This document shows, in pieces, positions 1-7,869 of a stretch of 64,000 bases of DNA (position 1 is its first letter; each line of letters opens with the position of its first letter). The DNA comes from Hymenobacter aranciens. GTDB taxonomy: Bacteria > Bacteroidota > Bacteroidia > Cytophagales > Hymenobacteraceae. The notes beneath the pieces are model-generated. The model searched no databases, was not told the origin of the DNA, and saw nothing but the letters and a program-made list of their open reading frames with translations. The stretch lies in contig NZ_JAUQSY010000008.1 in the NCBI RefSeq assembly GCF_030580865.1, forward strand, positions 1 to 64,000. The letters are read 5' to 3'. Position numbers and translations under genes: made by a program.

Positions 1-77
1 TCCCAACTCCCAACTCCCAACTCCCAACTCCCAACTCCCAACTCCCAACTCCCAACTCCCAACTCCCAACTCCCAAC
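1..77. repeat. Heptanucleotide tandem array, 11 x TCCCAAC
   Basis: Eleven perfect copies of TCCCAAC run from the first base of the window and stop three bases before the stop codon of the HPP gene, so the array sits directly downstream of that gene and probably continues to the left. Other heptamer arrays occur at 56132-56187 (TTATGAG) and, in looser form, at about 21831-21870. Confidence 0.95.
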
Positions 78-80
78 AAC

Positions 81-680
81 TTACACTCCGGGGGGATTCT
101 GCCTTGCGTAGCGGCGCCAGATTTTATACCAGTGCCGGTTGAGGGGATATTGGCGGGTGGGCGAGATGTTATTAAATACCAGGGCTACCAATAATAGGAT
201 GCAGACGCCGGCCAGCACGGGCATGAGGACGTAGCCGTAGCCGAGGGCTTTGAGTTGGGCCGAGCCGACGTTGGCGATGAGGGCGGTGGCGCCGCCGGGC
301 GGGTGCAGGGTTTTGGTGATTTGCATGGCCACGATGGAGAGCGACACGGCCAGGGCGGCGGCCAGCCAGAGCTCCTGCCCTATCAGCTTGTAGATGGTGA
401 CGCCGATGAGGGCGCTGAGGACGTGGCCGCCGAGCAGGTTGCGGGGCTGGGCCAGGGGGCTGTTGATGGCGCCGTAGATGAGCACGGCGGAGGCGCCGAA
501 GGAGCCGACGAGCAGCAGGGTATCCTGCGGGCCGAAGAGGTAGCGGCTGAGCAGGCCGATGGCGGCCAGGCCGGTGAAGGCGCCGAGGAAGGTGAAGAGG
601 TGCTCGCGGGCGTCGAAGAGGGTTTCGGCGTAGATGACGAGGCGCACGCGGCGGGCGTGGTGGCGGAGGCGTTTTTTCAT
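81..680 (-). CDS. HPP family integral membrane protein
   Basis: A 199-residue inner-membrane protein with about four to five hydrophobic segments. It carries the family signatures [11 protein letters not shown] near residue 60, SPLAQPRN near residue 75 and the defining [10 protein letters not shown] near residue 125. HPP proteins are small four-helix membrane proteins; some plastid and cyanobacterial members have been linked to nitrite transport, but the substrate here cannot be read from sequence. The N-terminus is strongly basic ([11 protein letters not shown]), fitting a cytoplasmic start. An inverted-repeat element (687-783) lies just upstream and a heptamer array just downstream. Confidence 0.85.
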   Translation of the reverse strand: MKKRLRHHARRVRLVIYAETLFDAREHLFTFLGAFTGLAAIGLLSRYLFGPQDTLLLVGSFGASAVLIYGAINSPLAQPRNLLGGHVLSALIGVTIYKLIGQELWLAAALAVSLSIVAMQITKTLHPPGGATALIANVGSAQLKALGYGYVLMPVLAGVCILLLVALVFNNISPTRQYPLNRHWYKIWRRYARQNPPGV

Positions 681-686
681 GTGGTT

Positions 687-783
687 GTAGCGCGAACTTT
701 AGCTACCGCTGACCTGCGGTTGTAGTTCGCGTCCCAGAACAACTTTAACGGCGTGGGGACGCGAACTACAAAGTTCGCGCTAC
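687..783. repeat. Nested inverted-repeat element
   Basis: Outer arms GTAGCGCGAACTTT (687-700) and AAAGTTCGCGCTAC (770-783) enclose inner arms GTAGTTCGCGTCCC (722-735) and GGGACGCGAACTAC (756-769). The right end supplies the TAG stop codon of the minus-strand gene at 780-1241. The structure resembles a small non-autonomous palindromic element and could also fold in RNA. Confidence 0.8.
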
Positions 784-1241
784 CATCGCGCTACCGGCTG
801 CTGGCGGAGCCAGGCGCGGGCTTCGGTTTCGCTGAGGCAGGGGTGGTAGGGCAGGCCCATCTGCCGTGCCCGGGCCAGCACGGGCACGGTGGAAAGGCGG
901 GCAAATACCTCGGCGGGCAGCACGGCGGCCACCTGCGCGAAGCCGCTGAAGCGGGCCTGGCGGGGCAGCCATTCCTGGGTGAGCCAGTGCTTGGCAGCTT
1001 CGGCGAAGGGAGCGGCGCGGAGCTCATCGTTGAGCAGCTGGGGGGCGCGGGTGTGGCGCTGGGCCCAAGCCAGCTGCTCGAACACGGCCTGCACGCCAGC
1101 CAGCTCGCGGGGGCCGGGCTGCCACTGCAGGCACAGCAGGCCGCCGGGCTCGTGAGTGAGGCGGGCCAGGGCATTAGTGAAGAGGATGGCGGGGACGGTG
1201 GGGGGCACAAGCATGGCACGATGCACTAGGAGGACGAACAA
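780..1241 (-). CDS. Conserved hypothetical protein, STAS/SpoIIAA-like pattern
   Basis: About 150 residues, no signal peptide or membrane segment. The order of a hydrophobic strand (LLCLQWQPG), a helix, LLNDELR, then W..EWLP and a C-terminal EARAWL matches by eye a group of short STAS/SEC14-like hypotheticals frequent in Hymenobacter. That match is from memory and no function is claimed. An internal Met (MLVPP, at 1214) is an alternative start. The stop codon TAG lies in the end of the inverted-repeat element 687-783, so the native C-terminus may have been changed when the element arrived. Confidence 0.5.
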   Translation of the reverse strand: MFVLLVHRAMLVPPTVPAILFTNALARLTHEPGGLLCLQWQPGPRELAGVQAVFEQLAWAQRHTRAPQLLNDELRAAPFAEAAKHWLTQEWLPRQARFSGFAQVAAVLPAEVFARLSTVPVLARARQMGLPYHPCLSETEARAWLRQQPVARW

Positions 1242-1467
1242 ACGAGAGCGTAAGGGCGTGCATCATGGACGGGGGGCTGGGCCTGGGAGGATATACCCCA
1301 AAGGTGGGCGGAGGGGGCAGCCGGCGACAAGTGAAACCGGCAGAGGGGGCAGGTTTGGCGACGGAGAGGGGGAGTTTGGGGACGGGTGGCGGGGAGTGGG
1401 AAAGGAGCTTCGGTCCGGCGGGGCGGGGGCTACGGGTAAACATGATTTTCCGGGCACCGTTCGGCAG

Positions 1468-1660
1468 TCGATTAGGAGCTCCCGGGAACGGAATAGTGCA
1501 AGCCGGAAATCAATTTGGAGCTTTCGAGGGATGATTGAGAGGTTGCCGGAGGTGATTAGGAGCAGGGCGGATATAGTTTGGAGGCTGCCAAAACCGCCTT
1601 GGAGGGGTCGGCAACGTATTTTCAGCAGCAGTTAAGGCACTTGGAGGTTTAGGAAATGAG
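1468..1660. repeat. Degenerate ~21-nt tandem repeat in a gene-free stretch
   Basis: The 570-base stretch 1242-1812 has no convincing gene. Within it, units resembling GATTTGGAGGTTGCCGGA recur about every 20-22 bases (for example GATTAGGAGC, AATTTGGAGC, ATTGAGAGGTTGCC, GATTAGGAGC, TAGTTTGGAGGCTGCC, CTTGGAGGGGTC, CTTGGAGGTT). The rest (1260-1440) is strongly G-rich on the plus strand. Confidence 0.5.
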
Positions 1661-1752
1661 GCTGGGAGGGGCCGGGGTGGGTAGCGGGGGCGGCGGGGAG
1701 AAAAAAGGCGGGGATTTTGTATAAAGGCAGGATGAGGCTTTCGCTGTTTTTG

Positions 1753-1760
1753 TACTTTTG
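1753..1760 (+). promoter_or_regulatory. -7 box TACTTTTG upstream of the 1813 gene
   Basis: Exact match to the Bacteroidota -7 consensus TAnnTTTG, 53 bases before the ATG at 1813. Confidence 0.5.
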
Positions 1761-1812
1761 CAAGCCAGCTGACTTTTGAGGGCGGTGGGTGATGACGAAG
1801 TAGATTTGCCGT

Positions 1813-2121
1813 ATGAAACTGAGCTCTTCGGTCAGCGGCGCGTTGCGCACCTTTGCGTACTTCATGGCGAGCGGCACCCATGAGCTGCTCAGGGGCATTG
1901 AGTACCTGGACCTGTATGGGGAGGAGCCCAGCGCCATCGAGCAAGCGTTTGCTATTTATGCCAACGTGCTGGAGTTGGATGCAGAAGGCGAAGTACTTAA
2001 TGCGGCCTATGCCGAGCAACGGGCCACCCAGTATATCCGCGCCTACTGCGACCCGGAAGTTGTGGTAGAGCCGCCGTTTGAAGATTGGGAGCTGGCCCTG
2101 CACCCGCCACTGCGCGCCTAG
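1813..2121 (+). CDS. Small conserved protein, DUF7677-like
   Basis: A 102-residue acidic soluble protein beginning MKLSSSVSGALRTFAY. The features SGALRTFAYFMASG, EPSAIEQAFAIYANVLEL and the C-terminal YCDPEVVVEPPFEDWE look like the DUF7677 family as I recall it; the family has no assigned function. It is preceded by a TAnnTTTG -7 box and followed by a strong hairpin terminator (2165-2201). No neighbour suggests a pathway. Confidence 0.6.
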   Translation: MKLSSSVSGALRTFAYFMASGTHELLRGIEYLDLYGEEPSAIEQAFAIYANVLELDAEGEVLNAAYAEQRATQYIRAYCDPEVVVEPPFEDWELALHPPLRA

Positions 2122-2164
2122 CCGCTACCCGGCAGCGGGCGGGGCAGTGAAGCGCGCTCCACGC

Positions 2165-2201
2165 AAAAAGCCCCGGCTCGTGGTGGAACCGGGGCTTTTT
2201 C
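2165..2201. terminator. Bidirectional hairpin terminator
   Basis: AAAAAGCCCCGG and CCGGGGCTTTTT form a near-perfect stem with an A-tract on one side and a T-tract on the other. It lies between the convergent gene 1813-2121 (+) and the lipoprotein 2218-2721 (-). Confidence 0.85.
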
Positions 2202-2217
2202 TGCGGCGCGGCATGGC

Positions 2218-2721
2218 CTACTTGGTGAGGTTGAACTGGCCTTCGCTGATGGTTTTGCTGGTGACGGGGGTGCCTCGGTCGTCGGCCCGCAGCGAGAAGG
2301 TGCCGACTACGCTGGTGGGCGAGATGCTGGTGATGGTGACGGTGCCGCTGCCCTGGCTGGGGCCGCTGGCGGCGTAGATGCCGGTGGTGCCGTTGCCGAC
2401 CACGGTGTACATGCCCATGTTGATGGCGGTGCCGCTGGCGGGGGCGTTGAGGCTGTAGGTGCCCACGGCCTGGGGCACGTTGATGCCGATGGAGCGGGTG
2501 ACGCCGCTGGCCGTGTGGCTGCCGGAGATGGACACCATGTTGGTGGTGGCGACGACGTAGAAGAGCGGCTGCGTGGCGGTGTAGGTGGTGCCGCCCTCGG
2601 TCCAGCGCAGGCCGGCGGCGGGGGTGGCGGGGGTAGCGGGCGCGGGGTCGTCTTTCTTATCGGACGAACAGGCGGCCAGCGTGAGGAGCAGGCCCAGGGC
2701 GGGGAGGCGGAGGAAGTTCAT
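2218..2721 (-). CDS. Secreted lipoprotein, paralogue of the 2737-3237 protein
   Basis: A 167-residue protein with a lipoprotein signal (lipobox LTLAAC near residue 18) followed by SSDKKDD and a Pro/Thr linker, so it is expected to be lipid-anchored. The rest is a Thr/Gly/Ser-rich beta domain containing WTEGGTTYTAT, a VGTYSLN strand, SGTVTITSISPTSVVGTFSL and the ending EGQFNLTK. The same order of motifs occurs in the gene immediately upstream, so the two probably arose by tandem duplication and share one transcript from the -7 box at 3295-3302. The domain resembles Bacteroidota beta-sandwich lipoproteins of unknown role. Confidence 0.8.
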   Translation of the reverse strand: MNFLRLPALGLLLTLAACSSDKKDDPAPATPATPAAGLRWTEGGTTYTATQPLFYVVATTNMVSISGSHTASGVTRSIGINVPQAVGTYSLNAPASGTAINMGMYTVVGNGTTGIYAASGPSQGSGTVTITSISPTSVVGTFSLRADDRGTPVTSKTISEGQFNLTK

Positions 2722-2736
2722 ACGGCACGAAAAGGC

Positions 2737-3237
2737 TTAGCGCTTGATATTGAACTTGCCGTTGGTGAGGGCTTTGGTGGCGCCGGCGGGCGCGAAGGCT
2801 TCGCCGGTGAAGGTGAAGGTGCCCACGATTTCGGTGGCCGTGACGCTGGTGACGACGACGCTGCCCGAGCCATAGGAGCCCGAGGCGACGTAGCTGGTGG
2901 TGGTGCTGCCGATGGTGGTGGCGTAGCTGGCCAGGGTGCCGGTGGTGCCATTGGCGCCTACGGCGTAGGTGCCGGCGGTGGCGGGCACGTTGATGGTGAC
3001 GTTGTAGGTGTCGTTGTTGGGGGCTTTGTACTGGCCGAGCAGGGCCATGGCGCCCCCGGCTACCGATTTGACCACCGTGGTGGAGGCGTAGTTGGTGCCG
3101 TCGGTGGTCCAAGTGAAGCCGTTGGTGGGGGTAGTTGGGGTGGGGTCGTCTTTCTTATCGGACGAGCAGGCGCCGAGCGCGACGAGGGCGGCCAAAGCCA
3201 GCGGACGTACGACGGAGGAGAAACGAAGGGGCAGCAT
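2737..3237 (-). CDS. Secreted lipoprotein, paralogue of the 2218-2721 protein
   Basis: A 166-residue lipoprotein: signal peptide with lipobox VALGAC, then SSDKKDDPTPTTPTNG, then a Thr/Ser/Gly-rich beta domain with FTWTTDGTNYAST, AGTYAVG, GSGSVVVTSVTATEIVGTF and C-terminal GKFNIKR. The start at 3237 (MLPLRFSS) is chosen because the signal peptide begins there. Longer in-frame readings run back into the hairpin repeat at 3374-3459 and lack a sensible N-terminus. Fifteen bases separate it from its downstream paralogue. A TACCTTTG -7 box lies about 58 bases upstream. Confidence 0.8.
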   Translation of the reverse strand: MLPLRFSSVVRPLALAALVALGACSSDKKDDPTPTTPTNGFTWTTDGTNYASTTVVKSVAGGAMALLGQYKAPNNDTYNVTINVPATAGTYAVGANGTTGTLASYATTIGSTTTSYVASGSYGSGSVVVTSVTATEIVGTFTFTGEAFAPAGATKALTNGKFNIKR

Positions 3238-3294
3238 AATAAGAGAAAAAAGATAGGTGAAACAGGCACTTAGCAGCCGTGCTGTTAAGTTTGA

Positions 3295-3302
3295 CAAAGG
3301 TA
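3295..3302 (-). promoter_or_regulatory. -7 box TACCTTTG of the lipoprotein pair
   Basis: The plus-strand CAAAGGTA reads TACCTTTG on the minus strand, an exact TAnnTTTG. It implies a leader of about 50 bases before 3237. Confidence 0.5.
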
Positions 3303-3373
3303 GATGTGGCCCCAAGGGCCCTACCATACCCACCAGCCCGCATTTTTGGGTCCGTGCCAGCCCGGAGGTGGCG

Positions 3374-3459
3374 GTCATGCTGAACGCAGTGAAGCATCCT
3401 CTCGCGTTCGAACGAAATCGTTGAGGCGTGAGAGGATGCTTCACTGCGTTCAGCATGAC
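3374..3459. repeat. Long hairpin repeat (GTCATGCTGAACGCAGTGAA family), copy 1
   Basis: Two 30-base arms, starting GTCATGCTGAACGCAGTGAA and ending in its reverse complement, are separated by about 26 bases. The same arm sequence recurs at 17421-17535 with a different loop, so it is a dispersed family. It lies between the receptor gene and the lipoprotein promoter and may also act as a terminator. Confidence 0.9.
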
Positions 3460-3467
3460 AGTTCTGC

Positions 3468-5666
3468 TTAGTCGGGCGCGGTTTCCAGGTCCACCTTGGC
3501 CTTTTTGTTAATGGAAATGAACACGCCCACGAACAGCATCTGGGGCACGGGGGCCGTGACGGCCACGCGGTTCCAGTGGCCGCTGGCGTCGGGGGCGTCG
3601 GCGTAGCGGTAGCCGAAGATGTTGCGGCGGCCGAGCACGTTGGAGGCCGAGACGTGGATGATGGTGAACTGGCCGAAGAGCGTGGTGAGGTAGCTGGCGT
3701 TGAGGCTCAGGTCGTGGAAGGCGGGGGTGCGGCCCTGGTTGTAGGCGGCGGTGTTCAAGTCATTGTAGCGGCGGGGGCTGCCGTAGCTGTAAGTGGCGCT
3801 GAACTGGGTGTGGAGCTTCTGGGCCCAGTATTTGGCCACGACGCTCAGGTTGTGGGCGGCGGCAAAGGTGGGCACGGCCGCGGTAGGGTCGGCGCGGTAT
3901 TGGCGGCGGGTGTCGAGCAGGCCGTAGCTGACCCAGTAATCGACTTTACGGAAGGTGGTTTTGTCGCGCCAGAACAGGTCGAGGCCCTGGGCGTAGCCGG
4001 CGCCGGCGTTGCGGTAGGCGGTGGGGTTATAGGGGTTTTGCGGGTCGAAGGTGACGAGGTTGCGGTAGGTTTTGCGGTAGATTTCGGCGCGCAGGGTGCG
4101 GTTGTGGGCGATGCGCTGGTAGGTGAGCAGGAGGTGTTCGGACTGCTCGAATTTCAGGTTCGAGGTGAAGCGGAGAAGGTCGTTGGTGGGGGTTTGGTAG
4201 AAGCGGCCCCAGGCGGCGGAGAGCTGGCTGGCGGCGCCGGTTTGGTAGGCCAGGGCCAGGCGGGGGGCCAGGCTGCCTTGATTTAGCAAGGAAGAATATT
4301 CGGCGCGCAGGCCGGCGCGGGCGGCCAGGCGGCGGGCGGGCACGAGGTCGCTTTCGAGGAAGGCGGCGGCGCGCTGCTCGTCGAAGCCGAGGTGGCGGGG
4401 GGCGGCTTCGGGGGTGGCGCGGTACTGCTGGCGGTAGTGCTGGGCGTAGGCCTCGGTGCCGAGCTTGAGGTTGAACCAGGTGCTGGCCGAGTCGTTGGTG
4501 AGCACGAGGCGGGCCACGGCTGACTGCTCCAGGTCGCGGATGGATTGCTGGTCGGGGCGGGTGAGGTTGTCGTCGTGGGTGAGGGCCAGGCCGGTATTCA
4601 GGCTCCAGCCGTGGCGCAGGGGGCTGCGGAAAGTGATGTTGAGGTAAGCGTTGTCGTTTTGGAGGGCCACGGGGCGGCCATTCTGGAGGTATTCGGGGTT
4701 GGCGTCGGGCTGGCGGATGGCCATCTGCTGGTGGCTCACGGTGCCGTACACTTTGAGCATGCCGGCCTGGCCGGTGCGGTGGCGCAAACTGAGCGAGCCG
4801 CCGCGGGTTTGGGGCGCTTTATCCCAGCCCTGGCCGGGCACGGCGAGGGCCACGTAGGGCGCCAGGTTGGTGTAGTCGGCGGTGAGGGCCAGGGAGGTGC
4901 GCTCCCAGCGCTTGGTGCGCGAGAGGCTGCCGCCGAGGCTCATGAGCGAGATGCCGGTCTGGGTTTCGGCGGCGAGGTCGTCGGAATTGAGGCCCACCAC
5001 GGCGCTCAGGGCCTGGCCGTACTCGGCCGAGTAGCCGCCGGTGCTGAACACGGTGCCCTTGAAGAGGAAGGGCGAAAAGCGGCCGCGCGCGGGCACGGCG
5101 GGCACCGAGCCGCCGTAGGGGTTTTGCACGGGCAGGCCGTCGAGGTAGGTTTTGGTTTCGGAGGCGGCCCCGCCACGCACGAAGAGCTTGCCCTCCTCCC
5201 CCACCCGGGTGGTGCCGGGCAGGGCGTTGAGGGCGCCGGTGATGTCGCCGACCGAGCCGGCGGTGGTCACGATGTCGAGCGAGCTGAGCACGGTACCGCG
5301 CTTTTCGTCGCCGGCCTCGAAGGCGCCGGCCGTCACGACCACGTCGCCGAGCTGGGCGCGGGTGGGTTTGAGTTTGATACCCGGCATCGTGATGGGGCCC
5401 TGGCCGAGCGTGCAGGGCAGCTCCTGCGGCTCATAGCCGATGAGGGTGACGACGAGCGGCAGCGCGCCGGTCTGGTCGGTGCTGAACTCGAAATGGCCCT
5501 CGGGGTCGGTGCTGGCGCCGTCGAAAGTGGTTTTGAGGAACACGTTGACGCCAGGCAGCGGCTGGCCGCCGGCGTCGCGCACGGTGCCCGACAGGCGAGT
5601 GCTTTGGGCCAAGGCGGCGCTGGCGAGGCTAAGCAGCAGAGTGAGGATGAGTAGCGGAGTTTTCAT
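3468..5666 (-). CDS. TonB-dependent outer-membrane receptor
   Basis: A 732-residue receptor expected to import a substrate across the outer membrane using TonB energy. Residues 1-20 are a signal peptide ending at ALAQ. Residues 22-105 form a carboxypeptidase-regulatory-like domain (SGTVRDAGGQPLPGVNVFL, VTLIGYEP). The plug follows with VVVTAG, GALNALPG, KLFVRGGAASETKTYLDGLPV and GGYSAEYGQALSAVV. The remainder is a roughly 500-residue beta-barrel. It is shorter than SusC-type receptors (about 1000 residues) and no SusD partner is adjacent, so it is not a classical glycan-uptake pair. The substrate is unknown. Its promoter region is shared back to back with the DUF6530-like gene. Confidence 0.92.
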   Translation of the reverse strand: MKTPLLILTLLLSLASAALAQSTRLSGTVRDAGGQPLPGVNVFLKTTFDGASTDPEGHFEFSTDQTGALPLVVTLIGYEPQELPCTLGQGPITMPGIKLKPTRAQLGDVVVTAGAFEAGDEKRGTVLSSLDIVTTAGSVGDITGALNALPGTTRVGEEGKLFVRGGAASETKTYLDGLPVQNPYGGSVPAVPARGRFSPFLFKGTVFSTGGYSAEYGQALSAVVGLNSDDLAAETQTGISLMSLGGSLSRTKRWERTSLALTADYTNLAPYVALAVPGQGWDKAPQTRGGSLSLRHRTGQAGMLKVYGTVSHQQMAIRQPDANPEYLQNGRPVALQNDNAYLNITFRSPLRHGWSLNTGLALTHDDNLTRPDQQSIRDLEQSAVARLVLTNDSASTWFNLKLGTEAYAQHYRQQYRATPEAAPRHLGFDEQRAAAFLESDLVPARRLAARAGLRAEYSSLLNQGSLAPRLALAYQTGAASQLSAAWGRFYQTPTNDLLRFTSNLKFEQSEHLLLTYQRIAHNRTLRAEIYRKTYRNLVTFDPQNPYNPTAYRNAGAGYAQGLDLFWRDKTTFRKVDYWVSYGLLDTRRQYRADPTAAVPTFAAAHNLSVVAKYWAQKLHTQFSATYSYGSPRRYNDLNTAAYNQGRTPAFHDLSLNASYLTTLFGQFTIIHVSASNVLGRRNIFGYRYADAPDASGHWNRVAVTAPVPQMLFVGVFISINKKAKVDLETAPD

Positions 5667-5752
5667 GGCCCAAAGGTGGGCGGCGGGCCTATCGGCGGGC
5701 TACTTTTTGTTGCCGAAGCGTCGGGCGGAGCGGATGAAGCGTCATTTTTTGG

Positions 5753-5760
5753 CAAATATA
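5753..5760 (-). promoter_or_regulatory. -7 box TATATTTG for the TonB receptor
   Basis: CAAATATA on the plus strand gives TATATTTG on the minus strand, implying an 80-base leader before the receptor start at 5666. Confidence 0.45.
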
Positions 5761-5782
5761 GTAAACATATGGATTTACACTG

Positions 5783-5790
5783 TATATTTG
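5783..5790 (+). promoter_or_regulatory. -7 box TATATTTG for the DUF6530-like gene
   Basis: Exact TAnnTTTG match 73 bases upstream of the ATG at 5864. It lies only 22 bases from the divergent -7 box at 5753-5760, so the two promoters overlap in their upstream elements and one regulator could affect both. Confidence 0.45.
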
Positions 5791-5863
5791 TACCGGCAGC
5801 CGGGATACTGCTTACTCAGCCCCCGGCTGGTCGCGTTTTTTTCATTGTTTAATTTTTGCACTT

Positions 5864-6322
5864 ATGAATCAACCAATCCCAACCCACCTCTCACATACTC
5901 CCCTCATCCGGGTTGAGAGTTACAATCACAAAGACGGCGCGTACCATCCTAATGACACCGATGCTAAAGGTTTGTCAATTGGATTAGCATCTTGGGACAA
6001 ATCGGAAGTTTCGCTTAAAGTATGGCGCTATACTGGCGAGATGTGGAGCCGTCAAGCAGAAGAACTACCTTGGCATCGGCCGCTAGACTTATCTATTCTA
6101 CTGCTTTCGTCGATTGCCCATTCCTATCGGGCAGATATACCTGCATCAAGCCTACAAGAGTCTGGCTCACCGCAGAATTTCGCCCAGCTAAAAGCTTATT
6201 TTGAGTCCAATTCACAAGAGCCAAAGCCAGGCGAGACTACAGAATTAGAAGAACTCAAAAGAAGAATCCGCGAACTACGCAACATTTTGGAACTGGCTGC
6301 TGATGCACTAGGTATCAATTAG
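5864..6322 (+). CDS. DUF6530-like soluble protein
   Basis: A 152-residue protein. The run HTPLIRVESYNHKDGAY, then D-rich AKGLSIGLASWD, then SLKVWRYTGEMWSRQAEELP and RPLDLSILLL matches my memory of DUF6530, a small family without known activity. The C-terminal 35 residues are charged and probably helical (ELEELKRRIRELRNILEL). Its DNA is clearly AT-richer than all neighbours and uses A/T-ending codons, suggesting recent acquisition. It has its own promoter and a hairpin terminator after the stop, so it appears to be a single-gene unit. Confidence 0.65.
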   Translation: MNQPIPTHLSHTPLIRVESYNHKDGAYHPNDTDAKGLSIGLASWDKSEVSLKVWRYTGEMWSRQAEELPWHRPLDLSILLLSSIAHSYRADIPASSLQESGSPQNFAQLKAYFESNSQEPKPGETTELEELKRRIRELRNILELAADALGIN

Positions 6323-6347
6323 GCCTAGTTCGCGATTGTAATTTCAA

Positions 6348-6381
6348 GGCCTCGGCAGAGTAAGATGCCGGGGCTTTTTTA
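6348..6381 (+). terminator. Hairpin terminator after the DUF6530-like gene
   Basis: Imperfect stem GGCCTCGGCA / TGCCGGGGCT followed by a run of T. Confidence 0.6.
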
Positions 6382-6393
6382 TCTGAAGGCCCG

Positions 6394-7848
6394 ATGTCCG
6401 CCAACTTCTACGCCCACATCGCCACAACCCTGCGCGCCCAGCCAGCCACTACGCTGCTCACCTGGCCCGCCCTCACGCCCGCCGAAGCAGGCGACTACGT
6501 GCCGCCCGCCCACTATTCCGGCGCCGAAATAGCCGCCGCCGTGGCCGCCATGCGCCAGCGCCTGGCGGCCGCCGGGGTGCAGCCCGGGCAGCGGGTGCTG
6601 CTGCTGGTGCCCGTCAGCTTCGAGCTGATTGGGGCACTGCTGGGCGTGCTGGCGCACGGCGCAGTGGCGGTGCTGCCACCTGCCAAAGCCAGCCCGGGGC
6701 AGCTGCTGCGGCTGGCCCGGCGCGAGCAGTTGGCAGCAATTGTATTAGCGCGGTCGCCCGGGTTTGAGTTTTGGCTGACGAGCAAGATTTTCAGTCTGAA
6801 ACTGCTGGATGCGCGGAAGCTGACCGGCCACTTTTCCGACCTGCCTCCGCAAGCAGTGTTGCCCAGCCAGCCGGCGCTCATCACCCACACCTCCGGCTCC
6901 ACAGGCCAGCCCAAGCAGATTGTGCGGACGCACGCCGTGCTCAGCGCCCAGCACGCGGTGCTGAAGCAGATTTTTCCGCCCTGGCCGGGGCAGCAGGACT
7001 TTCCGCTGTTCCCGAACGTGCTGCTGCACAACTTAGCTAGCGGCGCGGCCAGCGTGTTGCCCCAGGTGCCGTGGGGCAATTTTGCCGACTTTCACCCGCC
7101 GCTGGTGGCGGCGCAGTTGCGAGATTTCGAGGTGCATACGCTCACCGGCAACGTATTCTATTTCCAAAAGCTATTACCGGAATTCCAGCAGGAGCCGGGT
7201 GGCTTCCCGGCGGTGCGGGCGCTGGGCGTGGGCGGCTCGCCGGTGCCCGAGTGGCTGGTTCACAAGCTGCAAGTAGTGTTTTCGCAGGCCACGATTTACG
7301 TCATTTACGGCTCGTCCGAAGCCGAGCCGATTGCCGTGCGGCCGCTCACGGCCCGCGCCGAAAGCCCCGCGCTGGGCTATGCCGTGGGGCCGGTGCATCC
7401 GTCGCTGGAGCTGCGGCTGGAACCTCTGGGCGAGTTGGAACTACCCGGCGGCGAGCGCCGCCCGGTGGGCGAAATCCAGGTGCGCGGGCCGCACGTGGCC
7501 AGCCCCACGCCCGGCAACTGGCTGCGCACCGGCGACTTCGGCTACCGCGCCGCCGACGGCCAGCTATACCTCACCGGGCGGGCGGGCAACGAGGCCTTGC
7601 GCTACGGCGTCCAGCACTATCAGCTGGAGCATGTGCTTCAGCATTTGCCGGGCGTGCAGCGCGTGGCGGCGCGGCCGGGGGCGGCGGGCTTTGCCGTGTA
7701 CGTGCAGGGCGAGGCCACCGAAACGGCCATCCGGACGGCGCTGGCCGCCTACTTCCCGGCGGCAGTGTGCGCCGAAGTGCATTTCCGGGCCGAGCTGCCG
7801 GTGGACCACCGCCACCACTCCAAAATCCGCTACGGTGAGCTGCACTAA
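6394..7848 (+). CDS. AMP-dependent acyl/aryl ligase (ANL superfamily)
   Basis: A 484-residue adenylate-forming enzyme expected to activate a carboxylic acid with ATP. The phosphate-binding motif THTSGSTGQPKQ lies near residue 165, the A5-like YVIYGSSEAEP near residue 300, RTGDFGYRAADGQLYLTGR near residue 375, and a C-terminal VDHRHHSKIRYGEL matches the lysine-bearing end seen in OleC-like and fatty-acid ligases. No carrier protein domain is fused. The next gene (DUF3419) starts 21 bases downstream, so the two are probably co-transcribed. The acyl substrate cannot be read from sequence. Possible alternatives are a fatty acyl-CoA/AMP ligase or a beta-lactone synthetase-like enzyme. Confidence 0.85.
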   Translation: MSANFYAHIATTLRAQPATTLLTWPALTPAEAGDYVPPAHYSGAEIAAAVAAMRQRLAAAGVQPGQRVLLLVPVSFELIGALLGVLAHGAVAVLPPAKASPGQLLRLARREQLAAIVLARSPGFEFWLTSKIFSLKLLDARKLTGHFSDLPPQAVLPSQPALITHTSGSTGQPKQIVRTHAVLSAQHAVLKQIFPPWPGQQDFPLFPNVLLHNLASGAASVLPQVPWGNFADFHPPLVAAQLRDFEVHTLTGNVFYFQKLLPEFQQEPGGFPAVRALGVGGSPVPEWLVHKLQVVFSQATIYVIYGSSEAEPIAVRPLTARAESPALGYAVGPVHPSLELRLEPLGELELPGGERRPVGEIQVRGPHVASPTPGNWLRTGDFGYRAADGQLYLTGRAGNEALRYGVQHYQLEHVLQHLPGVQRVAARPGAAGFAVYVQGEATETAIRTALAAYFPAAVCAEVHFRAELPVDHRHHSKIRYGELH

Positions 7849-7869
7849 GAATGACAAAAGCTCCTGATT

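Noticed and set aside
1510..2103. Minus-strand ORF of 197 codons over the DUF7677-like gene and upstream region
   Set aside because: It spans the opposite strand of a recognised gene and the repeat region; Pro/Arg-rich translation with no motif.
4545..5654. Plus-strand ORF of 369 codons opposite the TonB receptor
   Set aside because: Low-complexity Gly/Ala/Val/His translation typical of an antisense frame; the receptor on the minus strand has full family motifs.
6394..7848. Nonribosomal peptide synthetase module
   Set aside because: Only an adenylation enzyme is present; there is no condensation or carrier domain in this gene or its neighbours.
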